From positions 1 to 30,579 of the forward strand of contig NZ_JBDSQX010000051.1 of assembly GCF_039929605.1 (NCBI RefSeq): a DNA stretch of 30,579 bases. The letters are read 5' to 3'. This DNA is from Pelomonas sp039929605 (lineage in GTDB: Bacteria > Pseudomonadota > Gammaproteobacteria > Burkholderiales > Burkholderiaceae_C). Position 1 is the first letter of the stretch, and every line of letters starts with the position of its first letter. The position numbers were made by a program, and so were the translations under genes. The notes under the pieces are model-generated. The model did not search any database. It saw only the letters and a list, made by a program, of their open reading frames with translations, and was not told where the DNA came from. Shown one piece after another: positions 13,889-22,104 of the stretch.

Positions 13889-16492
13889 ATGAAGCAGTTC
13901 CACCTGATGAGCCTGGCTGGCAGCGTCGCGCTGCTGGCCGCACCGCCGGCGCTGTCCGCGCAGAAGCTGGAGCCCGTCGTCGTCATCGGCACGCGGGCCA
14001 GTGTCGAGTCCGCCGCCGAGCGCAAGCGCCGCAGCGAGGACATCGTCGACGGCATCCTCGCCGAGGAGATCAACCGCCTGCCCGACCTCAGCGTGGCCGA
14101 TGCAGTGCAGCGCATCGCCGGCGTGCAGATCACGCGCGACCGTGGCGAGGCCTCGGTTGCGGCGGTGCGCGGGCTGGTGCAGGTCGAGACCACCTTGAAC
14201 GGTCGCGAGCTGTTCACCGCCGGCTTCGGCCGCGCGCTGGACTACGCCGACCTGCCCAGCGACATGCTGGCCGGCATTGACGTCTACAAGAGCTCGGCAG
14301 CCTCGCGCATCGAGGGGGGCCTGGGCGGCTCGGTGGATCTGCGCACGCGCCAGCCGTTCGACTTTCGCGCGCCCACGCTGGCGCTTTCGGCGCGCTATCT
14401 GCAGGGCAGCCTCGTGGACAAGGGCGCCGGCCAGTTCTCGCTGCTGTATGGCGGCCGCACGGCCGTGCCGGCGGGCGAGGCGGCGGTGCTGGTGAACCTG
14501 GTGCTGCAGGACCGCGCCTACCGCGAGGACCAGAAGGGCACCAATTCGCCCATGCTGTGCAGCGCGCGCGCCGCCTCGGGCTGCCGGCTCGATCTCGTGC
14601 CGGGCGAAGACACCGTCGTCCCCAGCGGCAGCAGTGAAAGCACCAGCTTCGGCCGCCGTCGGCGCAGCGCGGCCAGCGTGATGCTCGGCTGGCGGCCCGG
14701 CCCAGCCTGGGACCTGTATGCCGAGGCTCATTTCGCGGAGCTGCACACCCGGCAGGACACGCAGCAGGTCAACATCGGCCCGAACTTTGCCGCCGGCAGC
14801 AGCTTCGACCCGGCCAGCGTCTCGCTGTTTGCCGGCAGCCACGACGTGCAGCACATCACCTGGACCAACACGCCGGTGTCCCTCCTCGGCTTCGCGCGCG
14901 ACACCGTCGACCGCACGCGGCAGTTCGCCGCCGGCGGCGCCTGGCAGGCGGGCGAGCTGCGGCTGAGCGCCGACCTCAGCCACACGCGCAGCTTCAACAA
15001 CCTGTTCTTCTCCGGCCCGACGCTGGCCGGCACGGCCGCGCGCTTCACCCACGACCTGGCGGCCACGGTGCCGAGCACCTCGGTCGAAGGCAGCGACTTG
15101 GCCGCCCCGGCCAACCTGCGCTACGTGTCGCTGGCCTATCGGGTGCGGCCGCTGCGCGGCAGCCTGCTGGCCGGCCGAGTGGACGCCGAATGGCAGCTCG
15201 ACCACGGCGCGCTGGAGCGCGTGGCCATCGGCTGGCGGCATGCGCGCCGCGAGGCCGGCAACGCGCCCAACCTGATCTTTGGCGACATCGCCGTGCCCGG
15301 CACGCCCGCAGCCACCCAGCCGGGCCGCACCGCCGCCTACCCCTACTCGCCCTTCCTCGACGGCCGCGCCAGCAGCGTCGAGGGTTATCTGACGGACACG
15401 CTGGCCGACGCGCGCGACCCGGTCGCGCTGCGCCAGGCCTTCGGCATCACGGCGGCGCTGCCCACGGCCGGCGGCCCGCTGGGCGTGTGGCGCATTCGCG
15501 AGAGCACGCAAGCCGCTTACGCCGAGGCGGGCTGGCGGGCCCCGGCGCTGGCCCTGGATGGCCGCGCCGGCCTGCGCCTGGTGCGCACGCGCTCGACGCT
15601 GTCGGGCAACCAGAGCGTGCCGTCGAGCGCCAGCATCCAGCCGCTGGACATCGACACGACGACGAACGACTGGCTGCCCAGCGCCAGCCTGCGCTGGCGC
15701 GTGGGCGGGCCCTGGCAGCTGCGCGCGGCGGCCTCGCGCACGATCACGCGGCCCGACTTCAACCTGCTGTCGCCCTCCATCACCTTGACGCCCAACAGCA
15801 TCAACCCCCAGCTCAACCAGGGCACGGCCGGCAACCCGGCGCTGCGGCCGCTGCGGGCGAGCAACGCCGACCTGGCCGCCGAGGGCGATTTCGGCGCCGG
15901 CCACTCCGCCTCTCTGACGCTGTTCTGGAAGCGCGTGGACGGCTTCGTCGCCACGCTCAGCCAGGCCGAGATGCATGACGGCCTGTCCTACCAGGTGAGC
16001 CGCCCCTACAACGCGGATGCCGGCCACATCCGCGGCGCCGAGCTGTCCTACCAGCGCTTCCTCGACTTCCTGCCCGGCGCCTGGCGCGGCCTGGGCCTGC
16101 AGGCCAATGCTACCTTCGTCGACAGCAGCACCTACGACCGCACGCTGCGTTCCGATGTGCCGATGCAGAACCTCTCGCGCCGCAGCGCCAACCTCGTCGG
16201 CCTGTACGAGCAGGGTGCCTGGTCGGCCCGGCTGGCCTGGAACTGGCGCAGCAGCTTTCCCAGCGGCACGGTCAGCGTCGTCGGCCTGGGCGCGCTGCAG
16301 GCCACCACGCGTGGCTACGGCTGGCTGGACGCCTCGCTGCGCTGGCGCATCAGCGACCGGCTGACTTGGTCGCTGGACGGGGGCAACCTGCTGGGCACGC
16401 TGCGTCGCTCCTATTTCGGCGTCGAGACGCGGCCGCAGAACGCCTGGGTCAACGACCGCCAGATCGGCACCAGCTTGAGCCTGCACCTATGA
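13889..16492 (+). CDS. TonB-dependent outer-membrane receptor
   Basis: An 867-aa receptor. The signal peptide is about residues 1-24 (LMSLAGSVALLAAPPALSAQ). A Ton-box-like stretch is EPVVVIGTRA. The plug domain shows RLPDLSVADAVQRIAGVQIT, VRGLVQVETTLNGRELF and the IEGGLGGSVDLRTRQPFDF segment, matching the Caulobacter/Xanthomonas class of receptors (TIGR01782-like). The rest is a beta-barrel with alternating residues. The last residue is Leu rather than the usual Phe. It should import a ligand or sense it with TonB energy; no substrate enzyme is adjacent. It has a strong ribosome binding site and overlaps the following hybrid kinase by ATGA, so the two are translationally coupled. Confidence 0.92.
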   Translation: MKQFHLMSLAGSVALLAAPPALSAQKLEPVVVIGTRASVESAAERKRRSEDIVDGILAEEINRLPDLSVADAVQRIAGVQITRDRGEASVAAVRGLVQVETTLNGRELFTAGFGRALDYADLPSDMLAGIDVYKSSAASRIEGGLGGSVDLRTRQPFDFRAPTLALSARYLQGSLVDKGAGQFSLLYGGRTAVPAGEAAVLVNLVLQDRAYREDQKGTNSPMLCSARAASGCRLDLVPGEDTVVPSGSSESTSFGRRRRSAASVMLGWRPGPAWDLYAEAHFAELHTRQDTQQVNIGPNFAAGSSFDPASVSLFAGSHDVQHITWTNTPVSLLGFARDTVDRTRQFAAGGAWQAGELRLSADLSHTRSFNNLFFSGPTLAGTAARFTHDLAATVPSTSVEGSDLAAPANLRYVSLAYRVRPLRGSLLAGRVDAEWQLDHGALERVAIGWRHARREAGNAPNLIFGDIAVPGTPAATQPGRTAAYPYSPFLDGRASSVEGYLTDTLADARDPVALRQAFGITAALPTAGGPLGVWRIRESTQAAYAEAGWRAPALALDGRAGLRLVRTRSTLSGNQSVPSSASIQPLDIDTTTNDWLPSASLRWRVGGPWQLRAAASRTITRPDFNLLSPSITLTPNSINPQLNQGTAGNPALRPLRASNADLAAEGDFGAGHSASLTLFWKRVDGFVATLSQAEMHDGLSYQVSRPYNADAGHIRGAELSYQRFLDFLPGAWRGLGLQANATFVDSSTYDRTLRSDVPMQNLSRRSANLVGLYEQGAWSARLAWNWRSSFPSGTVSVVGLGALQATTRGYGWLDASLRWRISDRLTWSLDGGNLLGTLRRSYFGVETRPQNAWVNDRQIGTSLSLHL

Positions 16493-19400
16493 GATCTGCG
16501 GTGATTCGCTGGGCAGGCGCACTGGCGGCGTGGCTGGTGCTGCTGGGCGCCAGCGCCGCGCCCATCGACGACTGGCACGAGCGCGCGGTCGCGGTGCGCA
16601 GGCTGGCCGACAACGACGCCCCGGCCGCCTATGCGCAGGCGCTGCGCCTACAGGCCGAGCTGCCGCGCGACGCGCCGGCCACCGATGTCGTGCGGGCGCT
16701 GAACCTGCTGGCGCGCATCGAGATCCATCTCGGCCAGTCGACCGAAGCCATCGCGCGCGCCGAGCAGGCGATGCGCGCGGCCACCGCCGCCAACGACCGC
16801 GCCGGCCAGGCCGAGGCCGACATGAACCTGTCGCTGGGCGCCGTCAACCTCAACCACGTCGAGCGCCTCGTCGAGGTCACGTCGCACAGCATCGCCGTGC
16901 TGGACGGCGCGGACCGGCCCGACCTGCTGGCGGAGGCGCTGTTCCGCGGCGCCCTGGTGCTGCGCCGCGTCGGACGGATCGAGGAGTCGGCGACGATGAC
17001 GCTGCAGTCCATGGACGCGGCCCAGCGCTCGGGCCAGCCCCTCGCGCAGTCCTATGCCCACCACGGGCTGGCCGTGTCCTATATGCAGAGCGAGCGCTTC
17101 ATCGAGGCGACCGAGCAGTTCGAGCAGATGCGCCGCCAGGCCCAGGCCGCCGGCTCCCGACTGCAGGAAGGCTTCGCGCTGCTGGGCCTGTCCAACGAAG
17201 CCCACCGGCGCGGCGACCATGACGAGGGCGAACGGCTCGTGACCGAGGCCATCGCCATCTTCACTGCAGTGGCCACGCCGGTAAACCTCGCCAGTGCCTT
17301 GCACAACCATGCCGATCAACTGCTCGCGCAGGGCAAGCTGCAGGAGGCGCTGGCCGAAAGTGATCGCTCGCGCGCCATTCTCACGACGACGCAGCTGCGC
17401 ACCGGCCGGTTCCACGGCGCCCAGCAGCGCAGTCGCATCTACGAGGCGCTCGGCAACCAGGCGGCTGCGCTTGCCGAAGCCGAGCAGGCCTATGCCGAGT
17501 CGCTCGCTCTCGGGCAGCCGCTGTACGTGGCCAGCGCCGCGCGCCGGCTCGCCCTGCTGCAGGCGGCTGCGGGCGACCTGCGGCGCGCCTACCGGCTGGC
17601 CATCGACGCCGCCGACATGCAGGCGCGCGCCAGCACCGAGCGCAGCGCCGAGCGCCTGCTGGAGGCCGCACAACGCCGCCGCGACGAGGCGCGCCAGCGC
17701 GAGCTGGCCGAGCTGCAGCGCCGTGGCGAGCAGCAGGCCGTCGAGCTGCAGGCTCGCGCGCTGCAGGAGCGCTGGCTCTGGACCGTGCTGGCCGGTAGCT
17801 TGATCGCGTTGATCGGCACCGTGTTCTTCCTGATGCGCCTGCGCCGCTCGCGCGCCGAGGTGCGCCGCCTGGCCAACACGCTGGAGCAGCGCGTGCACGA
17901 GCGCACCGATCAGCTGGAGCGCGCCCAGCACGTCGCCGAGGCCGCCACCCAGGCCAAGAGCGAGTTCCTGGCCAATATGAGCCACGAGATCCGCACGCCG
18001 ATGAACGCCATCCTCGGCATGTCCTACCTGGCGCTGCAGACCGGGCTGGACGCCAAGCAGCGCAACTATGTCGAGAAGGTGCACCTGGCGGCGGAGTCGC
18101 TGCTGGTCATCATCAACGACATCCTGGACTTCTCGAAGATCGAGGCCGGCAAGCTGGAGTTCGAGGCGATTGCCTTCCAGCTCGGCGACGTCTTCGACCA
18201 GTTGGCCAACCTGGTGGGCATGCCCGCCGAGGAGAAAGGCCTGGAGCTGCTCTTCCTGCTGCCGCCCGAGCTGCCCACCGCCCTCGTCGGCGACCCTTCC
18301 CGGCTGGGCCAGGTGCTGCTGAACCTCGTCAACAACGGCATCAAATTCACCGAGGGCGGCGAGGTGACCGTGGCGGTCTCCCTCGTCGAGCGCACCGTCG
18401 AGCGCGCAACCCTGCGCTTCGAGGTGCGCGACACCGGCATCGGCCTGAGCGCCGAGGCCTGCGAGCGGCTGTTCCAGCCCTTCACACAGGCCGACGCATC
18501 GACCAGCCGACGCTTCGGAGGCACCGGCCTGGGCCTGGCGATCTGCCGCCATCTCGTGCAGCGCATGGGCGGCCAGATCGGCGTGGAAAGCGAACCCGGC
18601 CGCGGCAGCAGCTTCCACTTCACGCTGCCCTTCGTGCTGCAACCGGGCCTGCAACCCGGCGCCCGGCCCTTGCCGAATGCCGCTGAATTGCGCGGCGCGC
18701 GCCTTCTCATCGTCGACGACCACCCGGCGGTGCGCGAGCTGCTGAGCGTGCTGGTGGCCTCGCTGGGCCTACACGCCGAGGTGGCGGCCGATGGCGAGGC
18801 GGCGCTGGCGGCCGTGGCCAGTGCCGATGCCCAGGACCGCCCCTTCAAGCTGCTGCTGCTGGACTGGCGCATGCCCGGCATGGACGGCGTGGAGTGCCTG
18901 GCGCGGCTGACCATGACGGCCAGCCGCCATGCCCCGCCCACGGTGCTGATGGTCACCGCCTTCAGCCGCGAGCACGCCGAACGCCAGTTGCAGCAGCGCG
19001 GGCTGCAGGTGGCTGCGCTGCTGCCCAAGCCGGTCACCCCTTCAGCCGTGCTGGACGCCTGCGTCACCGCGCTCGGCCTGCCGGCGGCGAGCCCCCGCCG
19101 CAGCGAGCAGAAGTTGGGGCGGCTGCAGGCGCGCCAGGCCAGCCTGGCCGGCACCCGCATCCTGCTCGTCGAGGACAACGCCATCAACCAGGAGCTGGCC
19201 TGCGGCCTGCTTGAGCGCGCGGGCATCGCCGTCACCATCGCCGCCGATGGCCGCGAGGCCCTCGCCGCGCTGGACAACGCCGATTTCGACGCCGTGCTGA
19301 TGGACTGCCAGATGCCGGTGATGGACGGCTACGAGGCCACGCGTGCGCTGCGCCAGCGCCCCGCGCTGAGGGACCTGCCGGTCATCGCGATGACCGCCAA

Positions 19401-19896
19401 CGCGATGGCCGGCGACCGCGAGAAGGTGCTGGCCGCCGGCATGAACGATCACGTCGCCAAGCCTTTCCGCGTGGACGACCTGTTCGCCACCCTGACCCAC
19501 TGGGTGCGCCCGGCAGCGGCATCGGCATCGACGGCCGCGCTGGCCTTGCCCCTCGCGACCGGCCTGAACCTTGCCGCCGGCCTGGCGGCGGTCGACGGCA
19601 ACGAGGCGCTGTATCGGCGGCTGCTGGGCATGTTCCGCCTGCGCGAAGCCGACTTCGAGGCCCGCGTGCGCGCCGCCTGCGCCAGTGGCGACGAGTCGAC
19701 CGCGCTGCGCTTCGCCCACGACCTGAAGAGCGTCGCCGGCACCCTGGGCATGCCCGAGCTGCAGCAGGCGGCCGCAACGCTGGAGGCGGCCTGCGGGCGC
19801 GGTGTCGGCATGGCGACGATCGAGCCGCTGCTGGTGGACGTCACCCGGCTGCTGCAGCCGCTGCTGCGGGCGCTGCCGGAGGCGACTGTGGTTTGA
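16489..19896 (+). CDS. Tripartite hybrid histidine kinase with periplasmic TPR sensor
   Basis: An 1135-aa membrane kinase. A signal peptide lies at about 1-24 (LAAWLVLLGASAAP). Residues about 25-425 are helical repeats of TPR type (for example ALNLLARIEIHLGQSTEAIA, SYAHHGLAVSYMQSERFIEA), predicted to be periplasmic. A membrane helix is at about 430-450 (WLWTVLAGSLIALIGTVFFL), then a coiled coil. His499 lies in EFLANMSHEIRTPMNAILG. The HATPase has NLVNNGIKF, DTGIGL and GGTGLGLAI. Receiver 1 holds Asp743/744 and Asp792 (LLLDWRMPGMDG). Receiver 2 holds Asp896 and Asp939 (LMDCQMPVMDG). The HPt domain holds His1077 (FAHDLKSVAGTLG). All phosphorelay residues are intact. The ATG overlaps the receptor stop (ATGA). 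No output regulator is adjacent. Confidence 0.93.
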   Translation: MRSAVIRWAGALAAWLVLLGASAAPIDDWHERAVAVRRLADNDAPAAYAQALRLQAELPRDAPATDVVRALNLLARIEIHLGQSTEAIARAEQAMRAATAANDRAGQAEADMNLSLGAVNLNHVERLVEVTSHSIAVLDGADRPDLLAEALFRGALVLRRVGRIEESATMTLQSMDAAQRSGQPLAQSYAHHGLAVSYMQSERFIEATEQFEQMRRQAQAAGSRLQEGFALLGLSNEAHRRGDHDEGERLVTEAIAIFTAVATPVNLASALHNHADQLLAQGKLQEALAESDRSRAILTTTQLRTGRFHGAQQRSRIYEALGNQAAALAEAEQAYAESLALGQPLYVASAARRLALLQAAAGDLRRAYRLAIDAADMQARASTERSAERLLEAAQRRRDEARQRELAELQRRGEQQAVELQARALQERWLWTVLAGSLIALIGTVFFLMRLRRSRAEVRRLANTLEQRVHERTDQLERAQHVAEAATQAKSEFLANMSHEIRTPMNAILGMSYLALQTGLDAKQRNYVEKVHLAAESLLVIINDILDFSKIEAGKLEFEAIAFQLGDVFDQLANLVGMPAEEKGLELLFLLPPELPTALVGDPSRLGQVLLNLVNNGIKFTEGGEVTVAVSLVERTVERATLRFEVRDTGIGLSAEACERLFQPFTQADASTSRRFGGTGLGLAICRHLVQRMGGQIGVESEPGRGSSFHFTLPFVLQPGLQPGARPLPNAAELRGARLLIVDDHPAVRELLSVLVASLGLHAEVAADGEAALAAVASADAQDRPFKLLLLDWRMPGMDGVECLARLTMTASRHAPPTVLMVTAFSREHAERQLQQRGLQVAALLPKPVTPSAVLDACVTALGLPAASPRRSEQKLGRLQARQASLAGTRILLVEDNAINQELACGLLERAGIAVTIAADGREALAALDNADFDAVLMDCQMPVMDGYEATRALRQRPALRDLPVIAMTANAMAGDREKVLAAGMNDHVAKPFRVDDLFATLTHWVRPAAASASTAALALPLATGLNLAAGLAAVDGNEALYRRLLGMFRLREADFEARVRAACASGDESTALRFAHDLKSVAGTLGMPELQQAAATLEAACGRGVGMATIEPLLVDVTRLLQPLLRALPEATVV

Positions 19897-19912
19897 GCGG
19901 CGTCACTGTTGG

Positions 19913-20155
19913 CTACCGCTCCATATTTGCTGAACGATCAGCCCGATGTTCAGGACAAAAGATCTGCTCTGTTAGACCCGAGGCCCATCCCAGAATCTCC
20001 GCTTCAGTTGCCGCTCTGACAGCCCATGCATCGACTGGTGCAGTTTGATCCTCGCATCTATCAAGACTTGGAAGCAAGAGTTCCATGCAACCCGGATGCT
20101 GACATCCGACGATTACCTCTGCGTAGATCTTGTCGACAAGAACAGAACTGGGCAT
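19913..20155 (-). CDS. Small Cys-containing cassette protein
   Basis: An 80-aa protein of unknown function. It has CQHPGC near residues 15-20 and CPEH near the C-terminus, a spacing compatible with a small zinc-binding fold, and a helical middle with AWAVRAATEAEILGWASG. I chose the ATG at 20155 because the longer frame (to 20239) begins inside the attC of the preceding cassette. The TAG stop is fused to an AGCCAAC core (19906-19912), which nearly pairs with the cassette start TTGGCG at about 20168. The unit is therefore a cassette whose own attC is cut off soon after the outer core. Confidence 0.55.
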   Translation of the reverse strand: MPSSVLVDKIYAEVIVGCQHPGCMELLLPSLDRCEDQTAPVDAWAVRAATEAEILGWASGLTEQIFCPEHRADRSANMER

Positions 20156-20162
20156 CTTGGCG

Positions 20163-20219
20163 CGCCAATGTGCGAGTTCAGCGGGCGGCGAAGCCGTCCA
20201 CTTCAGTGAAGGGTTGGCG
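20163..20219 (-). repeat. attC site of the GNAT cassette
   Basis: On the minus strand the site reads outer core CGCCAAC, CCTTCACTGAAG, a stem GGACGGC-TTC-GCCGCCC, and an inner core ATTGGCG that is imperfect (GTTRRRY expected). The length is 57 bp, the same as its neighbours. Both cores are decayed relative to the sites at 20731 and 21675, but the stem is kept. Confidence 0.7.
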
Positions 20220-20266
20220 CCGGCACTCTGATGACGCACCCGAACTTGAGACCTTGTGATGTATTG

Positions 20267-20716
20267 CTACGCACGCGCGACGTTCTCAGCGATGCGCTTG
20301 CCCATGCTGACACGCTTCTCGACGACATAGCCGAGTGACTCATAGAACCTGCTCACGCTCTCGTTGCCGGTCATGATCTGAAGGTTTATCTTCATGCAGC
20401 CCTTCTTCGTCAAAGCCACTTCCGCATGGGCGACCAGGGCGCTGCCGAGACCCTTGTTTCGGTATGACGGGTGAACCGCGACAGAGTACAGCCAGCCGCG
20501 GTGCCCGTCGTAGCCAGCAAGGATAGTGCCGACGATTGTTCCTTCAATAGCGGCCACGAAGAACAAGTCGTCTCGCACTTCTAACTTCTTGTCGATAGCA
20601 AGGCTCGGCGTGTTGTGTGCCGTCTCGTAGCCGAAGACCGTCTCCCAGAGCTGGATGACTTGGGATCTGTGGGTTTCGTTTGAATATGAAGTGATTGAGT
20701 GCATGGGGAAGGTCAT
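20267..20716 (-). CDS. GNAT-family N-acetyltransferase, cassette gene
   Basis: A 149-aa acetyl-CoA-dependent N-acetyltransferase. The signature motif A is LYSVAVHPSYRNKGLGSALV, with the Q/RxxGxG acetyl-CoA loop as RNKGLG. The preceding strand FFVAAIEGTIVGTILAGYDG and the terminal NESVSRFYESLGYVV motif B region match the family. Acceptor substrate unknown; cassette-borne GNATs include antibiotic- and peptide-modifying enzymes, but nothing here indicates resistance. Two in-frame starts (20716 and 20704) are possible; 20716 lies 20 bases after the cassette start. Less GC-rich than the chromosomal neighbours. Confidence 0.88.
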   Translation of the reverse strand: MTFPMHSITSYSNETHRSQVIQLWETVFGYETAHNTPSLAIDKKLEVRDDLFFVAAIEGTIVGTILAGYDGHRGWLYSVAVHPSYRNKGLGSALVAHAEVALTKKGCMKINLQIMTGNESVSRFYESLGYVVEKRVSMGKRIAENVARA

Positions 20717-20730
20717 GTGTGGGGTTCGGC

Positions 20731-20787
20731 GCCTAACGTCGGCGCTCAGCGGGCGGCGAAGCCGTCCGCTGCAGCAAAAGGTTGAAC
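20731..20787 (-). repeat. attC site, perfect cores
   Basis: On the minus strand: outer core GTTCAAC, then CTTTTGCTGCAGCGGACGGC, TTC, GCCGCCCGCTG, and inner core GTTAGGC; 57 bp. It differs from the site at 21675-21731 by a single base in the shared 43-bp interior, the uniformity expected of a chromosomal integron. The core GTTCAAC pairs perfectly with the start (TTGAAC) of its own cassette. Confidence 0.92.
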
Positions 20788-20788
20788 C

Positions 20789-21175
20789 TCACTGCAGCAC
20801 CTCGATCAGTCGGTAGCACTCACCGACCCCGACCACCGTGCCGACCTCGAAGCCGCGACGCTCAAGGACCCGGCGTAGTTTGAGATTTGGTCTCGCGCAG
20901 TGCACGGCGTGAACACGCCAATCGATGGACGAAAGCTGCTCGCGAACGGCGTATCGACGCGCGAGCGAAGCCAGTGCTGGCAGAGCACCTTCGCCACCTC
21001 CGTCTACATGAGCCAGCTCCATGACCAGTCCGCCCCCTTCCACCTTGAAGCGCCCAAGCAGGTTTGCAGAACCCGCCTTAAACACAAGTGGCTCATCACT
21101 CAGGACGATCGCCCGAAGTTCCTCGTTCGGCATCGCAAGGATTTCGTCTGGCGTGTAGCCTTCAATGAGCAGCAT
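20789..21175 (-). CDS. Conserved hypothetical cassette protein
   Basis: A protein of about 128 aa that I recognise only as a type seen in cassette arrays. It begins MLLIEGYTPDEILAMPNEEL, has VFKAGSANLLGRFKVEGGGL, then a central VDGGGEGALPALASLARRYA helix and a C-terminal LRRVLERRGFEVGTVVGVGE. The layout of strand, Gly-rich turn and final RRGF segment is reminiscent of acetyltransferase-like folds, but no firm motif is present. Start ATG 21175; a GTG at 21184 is the alternative. The TGA lies one base away from its attC outer core. Confidence 0.75.
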   Translation of the reverse strand: MLLIEGYTPDEILAMPNEELRAIVLSDEPLVFKAGSANLLGRFKVEGGGLVMELAHVDGGGEGALPALASLARRYAVREQLSSIDWRVHAVHCARPNLKLRRVLERRGFEVGTVVGVGECYRLIEVLQ

Positions 21176-21194
21176 CGCTTGCACAGGCCGTGAG

Positions 21195-21263
21195 GTTCAA
21201 CGTTTGAATTCAGCCGACCAGCCAGCAAAGCTGGTGCAGGTCGGCTGCAATGAATGGTTAGCC
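21195..21263 (-). repeat. attC site with a divergent stem
   Basis: A 69-bp site. Outer core GGCTAAC and inner core GTTGAAC enclose the nested stem CAGCCGACC...GGTCGGCTG and a terminal hairpin CCAGC-TTT-GCTGG. Its interior is unrelated to the 57-bp sites, so this cassette came from elsewhere. The core GGCTAA is the exact complement of its cassette start (TTAGCC). Confidence 0.9.
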
Positions 21264-21671
21264 CGGCCGCGACCATGGGCTGGCTGCCGACTCACTGATT
21301 CTGAGGCTGGGCAACTTTTGTTTGAGACCAGAAACCTGGACCTGAGTGGGATACGAACGCTGATCACCGGTGTACGCAATGATGTTGATGTGATCTAGCC
21401 GATCAGTGCATGCAGGGCCAATCAGCGGCATATCGTTGTTCGGGCGGAATCGCACTGACAAGCGATAGAAACCCTTGCTATCGGCGACAGCAACAGCAGG
21501 ACCGGCAGCTTGCCCAAACTCCAGCCATGACACCCCAACCAAGGCACCCGCAGCAGGCTTGCCAGAGTCGCTTAACACGCGACCCTCAAACGAATACGTC
21601 AGCTCTACGCACTCGGCATGAGCCATCGCAGGAAGCAATACCAGTGCGAGCAGCGCGGCACTCTGTTTCAT
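21258..21671 (-). CDS. Secreted Ig-like (carboxypeptidase-regulatory-type) cassette protein
   Basis: A 137-aa protein with a clear Sec signal peptide (MKQSAALLALVLLPAMAHA, cleavage after AHA). The mature part has the strand pattern of a carboxypeptidase-regulatory / Ig-like domain: YSFEGRVLSDSGKPAAGALV, VAVADSKGFYRLSVRF, INIIAYTGDQ. Probably a single periplasmic or secreted beta-sandwich. The role is unknown. The ATG starts 8 bases after the preceding attC core, and the TAA is inside the outer core of its own attC. The cassette is therefore compact, with no room for a promoter. Confidence 0.8.
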   Translation of the reverse strand: MKQSAALLALVLLPAMAHAECVELTYSFEGRVLSDSGKPAAGALVGVSWLEFGQAAGPAVAVADSKGFYRLSVRFRPNNDMPLIGPACTDRLDHINIIAYTGDQRSYPTQVQVSGLKQKLPSLRISESAASPWSRPG

Positions 21672-21674
21672 GAA

Positions 21675-21731
21675 GGCTAACGTCGGCGCTCAGCGGGCGG
21701 CGGAGCCGTCCGCTGCAGCAAAAGGTTGGGC
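21675..21731 (-). repeat. attC site, near-identical to that at 20731
   Basis: On the minus strand: outer core GCCCAAC, the same 43-bp interior as at 20731-20787 except one loop base (TCC for TTC), and inner core GTTAGCC. The outer core is the exact complement of its cassette start (TTGGGC at 22110). Confidence 0.92.
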
Positions 21732-21732
21732 G

Positions 21733-22095
21733 TCATTGGCGCGCCCCCGAGAATTCCTCAAACGGGAGAGGAATAGGGGATAGCAGATAGGAGACGCCGT
21801 CCTCCTCCTGCTTGACATGCCACAGGGCCACGCCCTCCGGTGGCACGTTTAACCCCACGGGAAATACAAATGGCGGAAGCCAGAGCAATTGAATGACTCC
21901 GTCGCCCTCCCAACCGAACTCAAGAAATCGCTCTTTCGCGATGTCGAGGTACTTGCCCGCGTCCGCTCCTACGAAGACTTCGGGATCTTGCAGGAACAGA
22001 AGGTTGTCGATCCACTCGAAGCCGTAGATAAAGAAGGAGCGAAGTGCTTCCGCCGCGTAGTGGACGACTTTGGAAGCGGGAATGGCGTGAGCCAT
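21733..22095 (-). CDS. Conserved hypothetical cassette protein
   Basis: A 120-aa soluble protein of unknown function, of a kind repeatedly seen in integron cassettes. Features: helical N-terminus AHAIPASKVVHYAAEALRSF, KYLDIAKERFLEFGWEGDG, then an aromatic-rich strand region (IQLLWLPPFVF, VALWHVKQEEDGVSYLLSPI). No signal peptide. The ATG at 22095 is chosen because the cassette starts at 22110 (TTGGGC), which rules out the much longer open frame upstream. The TGA is 2 bases before the attC core. Confidence 0.78.
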   Translation of the reverse strand: MAHAIPASKVVHYAAEALRSFFIYGFEWIDNLLFLQDPEVFVGADAGKYLDIAKERFLEFGWEGDGVIQLLWLPPFVFPVGLNVPPEGVALWHVKQEEDGVSYLLSPIPLPFEEFSGARQ

Positions 22096-22104
22096 GGCTA
22101 TGAC

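Noticed and set aside
13823..16486. Very long open frame antisense to the receptor gene
   Set aside because: GC-rich third positions keep the antisense frame open. It has His/Gln/Ala/Gly-rich random composition, no family motif, and the plus strand encodes a clear TonB-dependent receptor.
16648..18723. Long antisense frame inside the hybrid kinase gene
   Set aside because: Mirror of kinase codons, no ribosome binding site or motif; the plus-strand kinase is intact.
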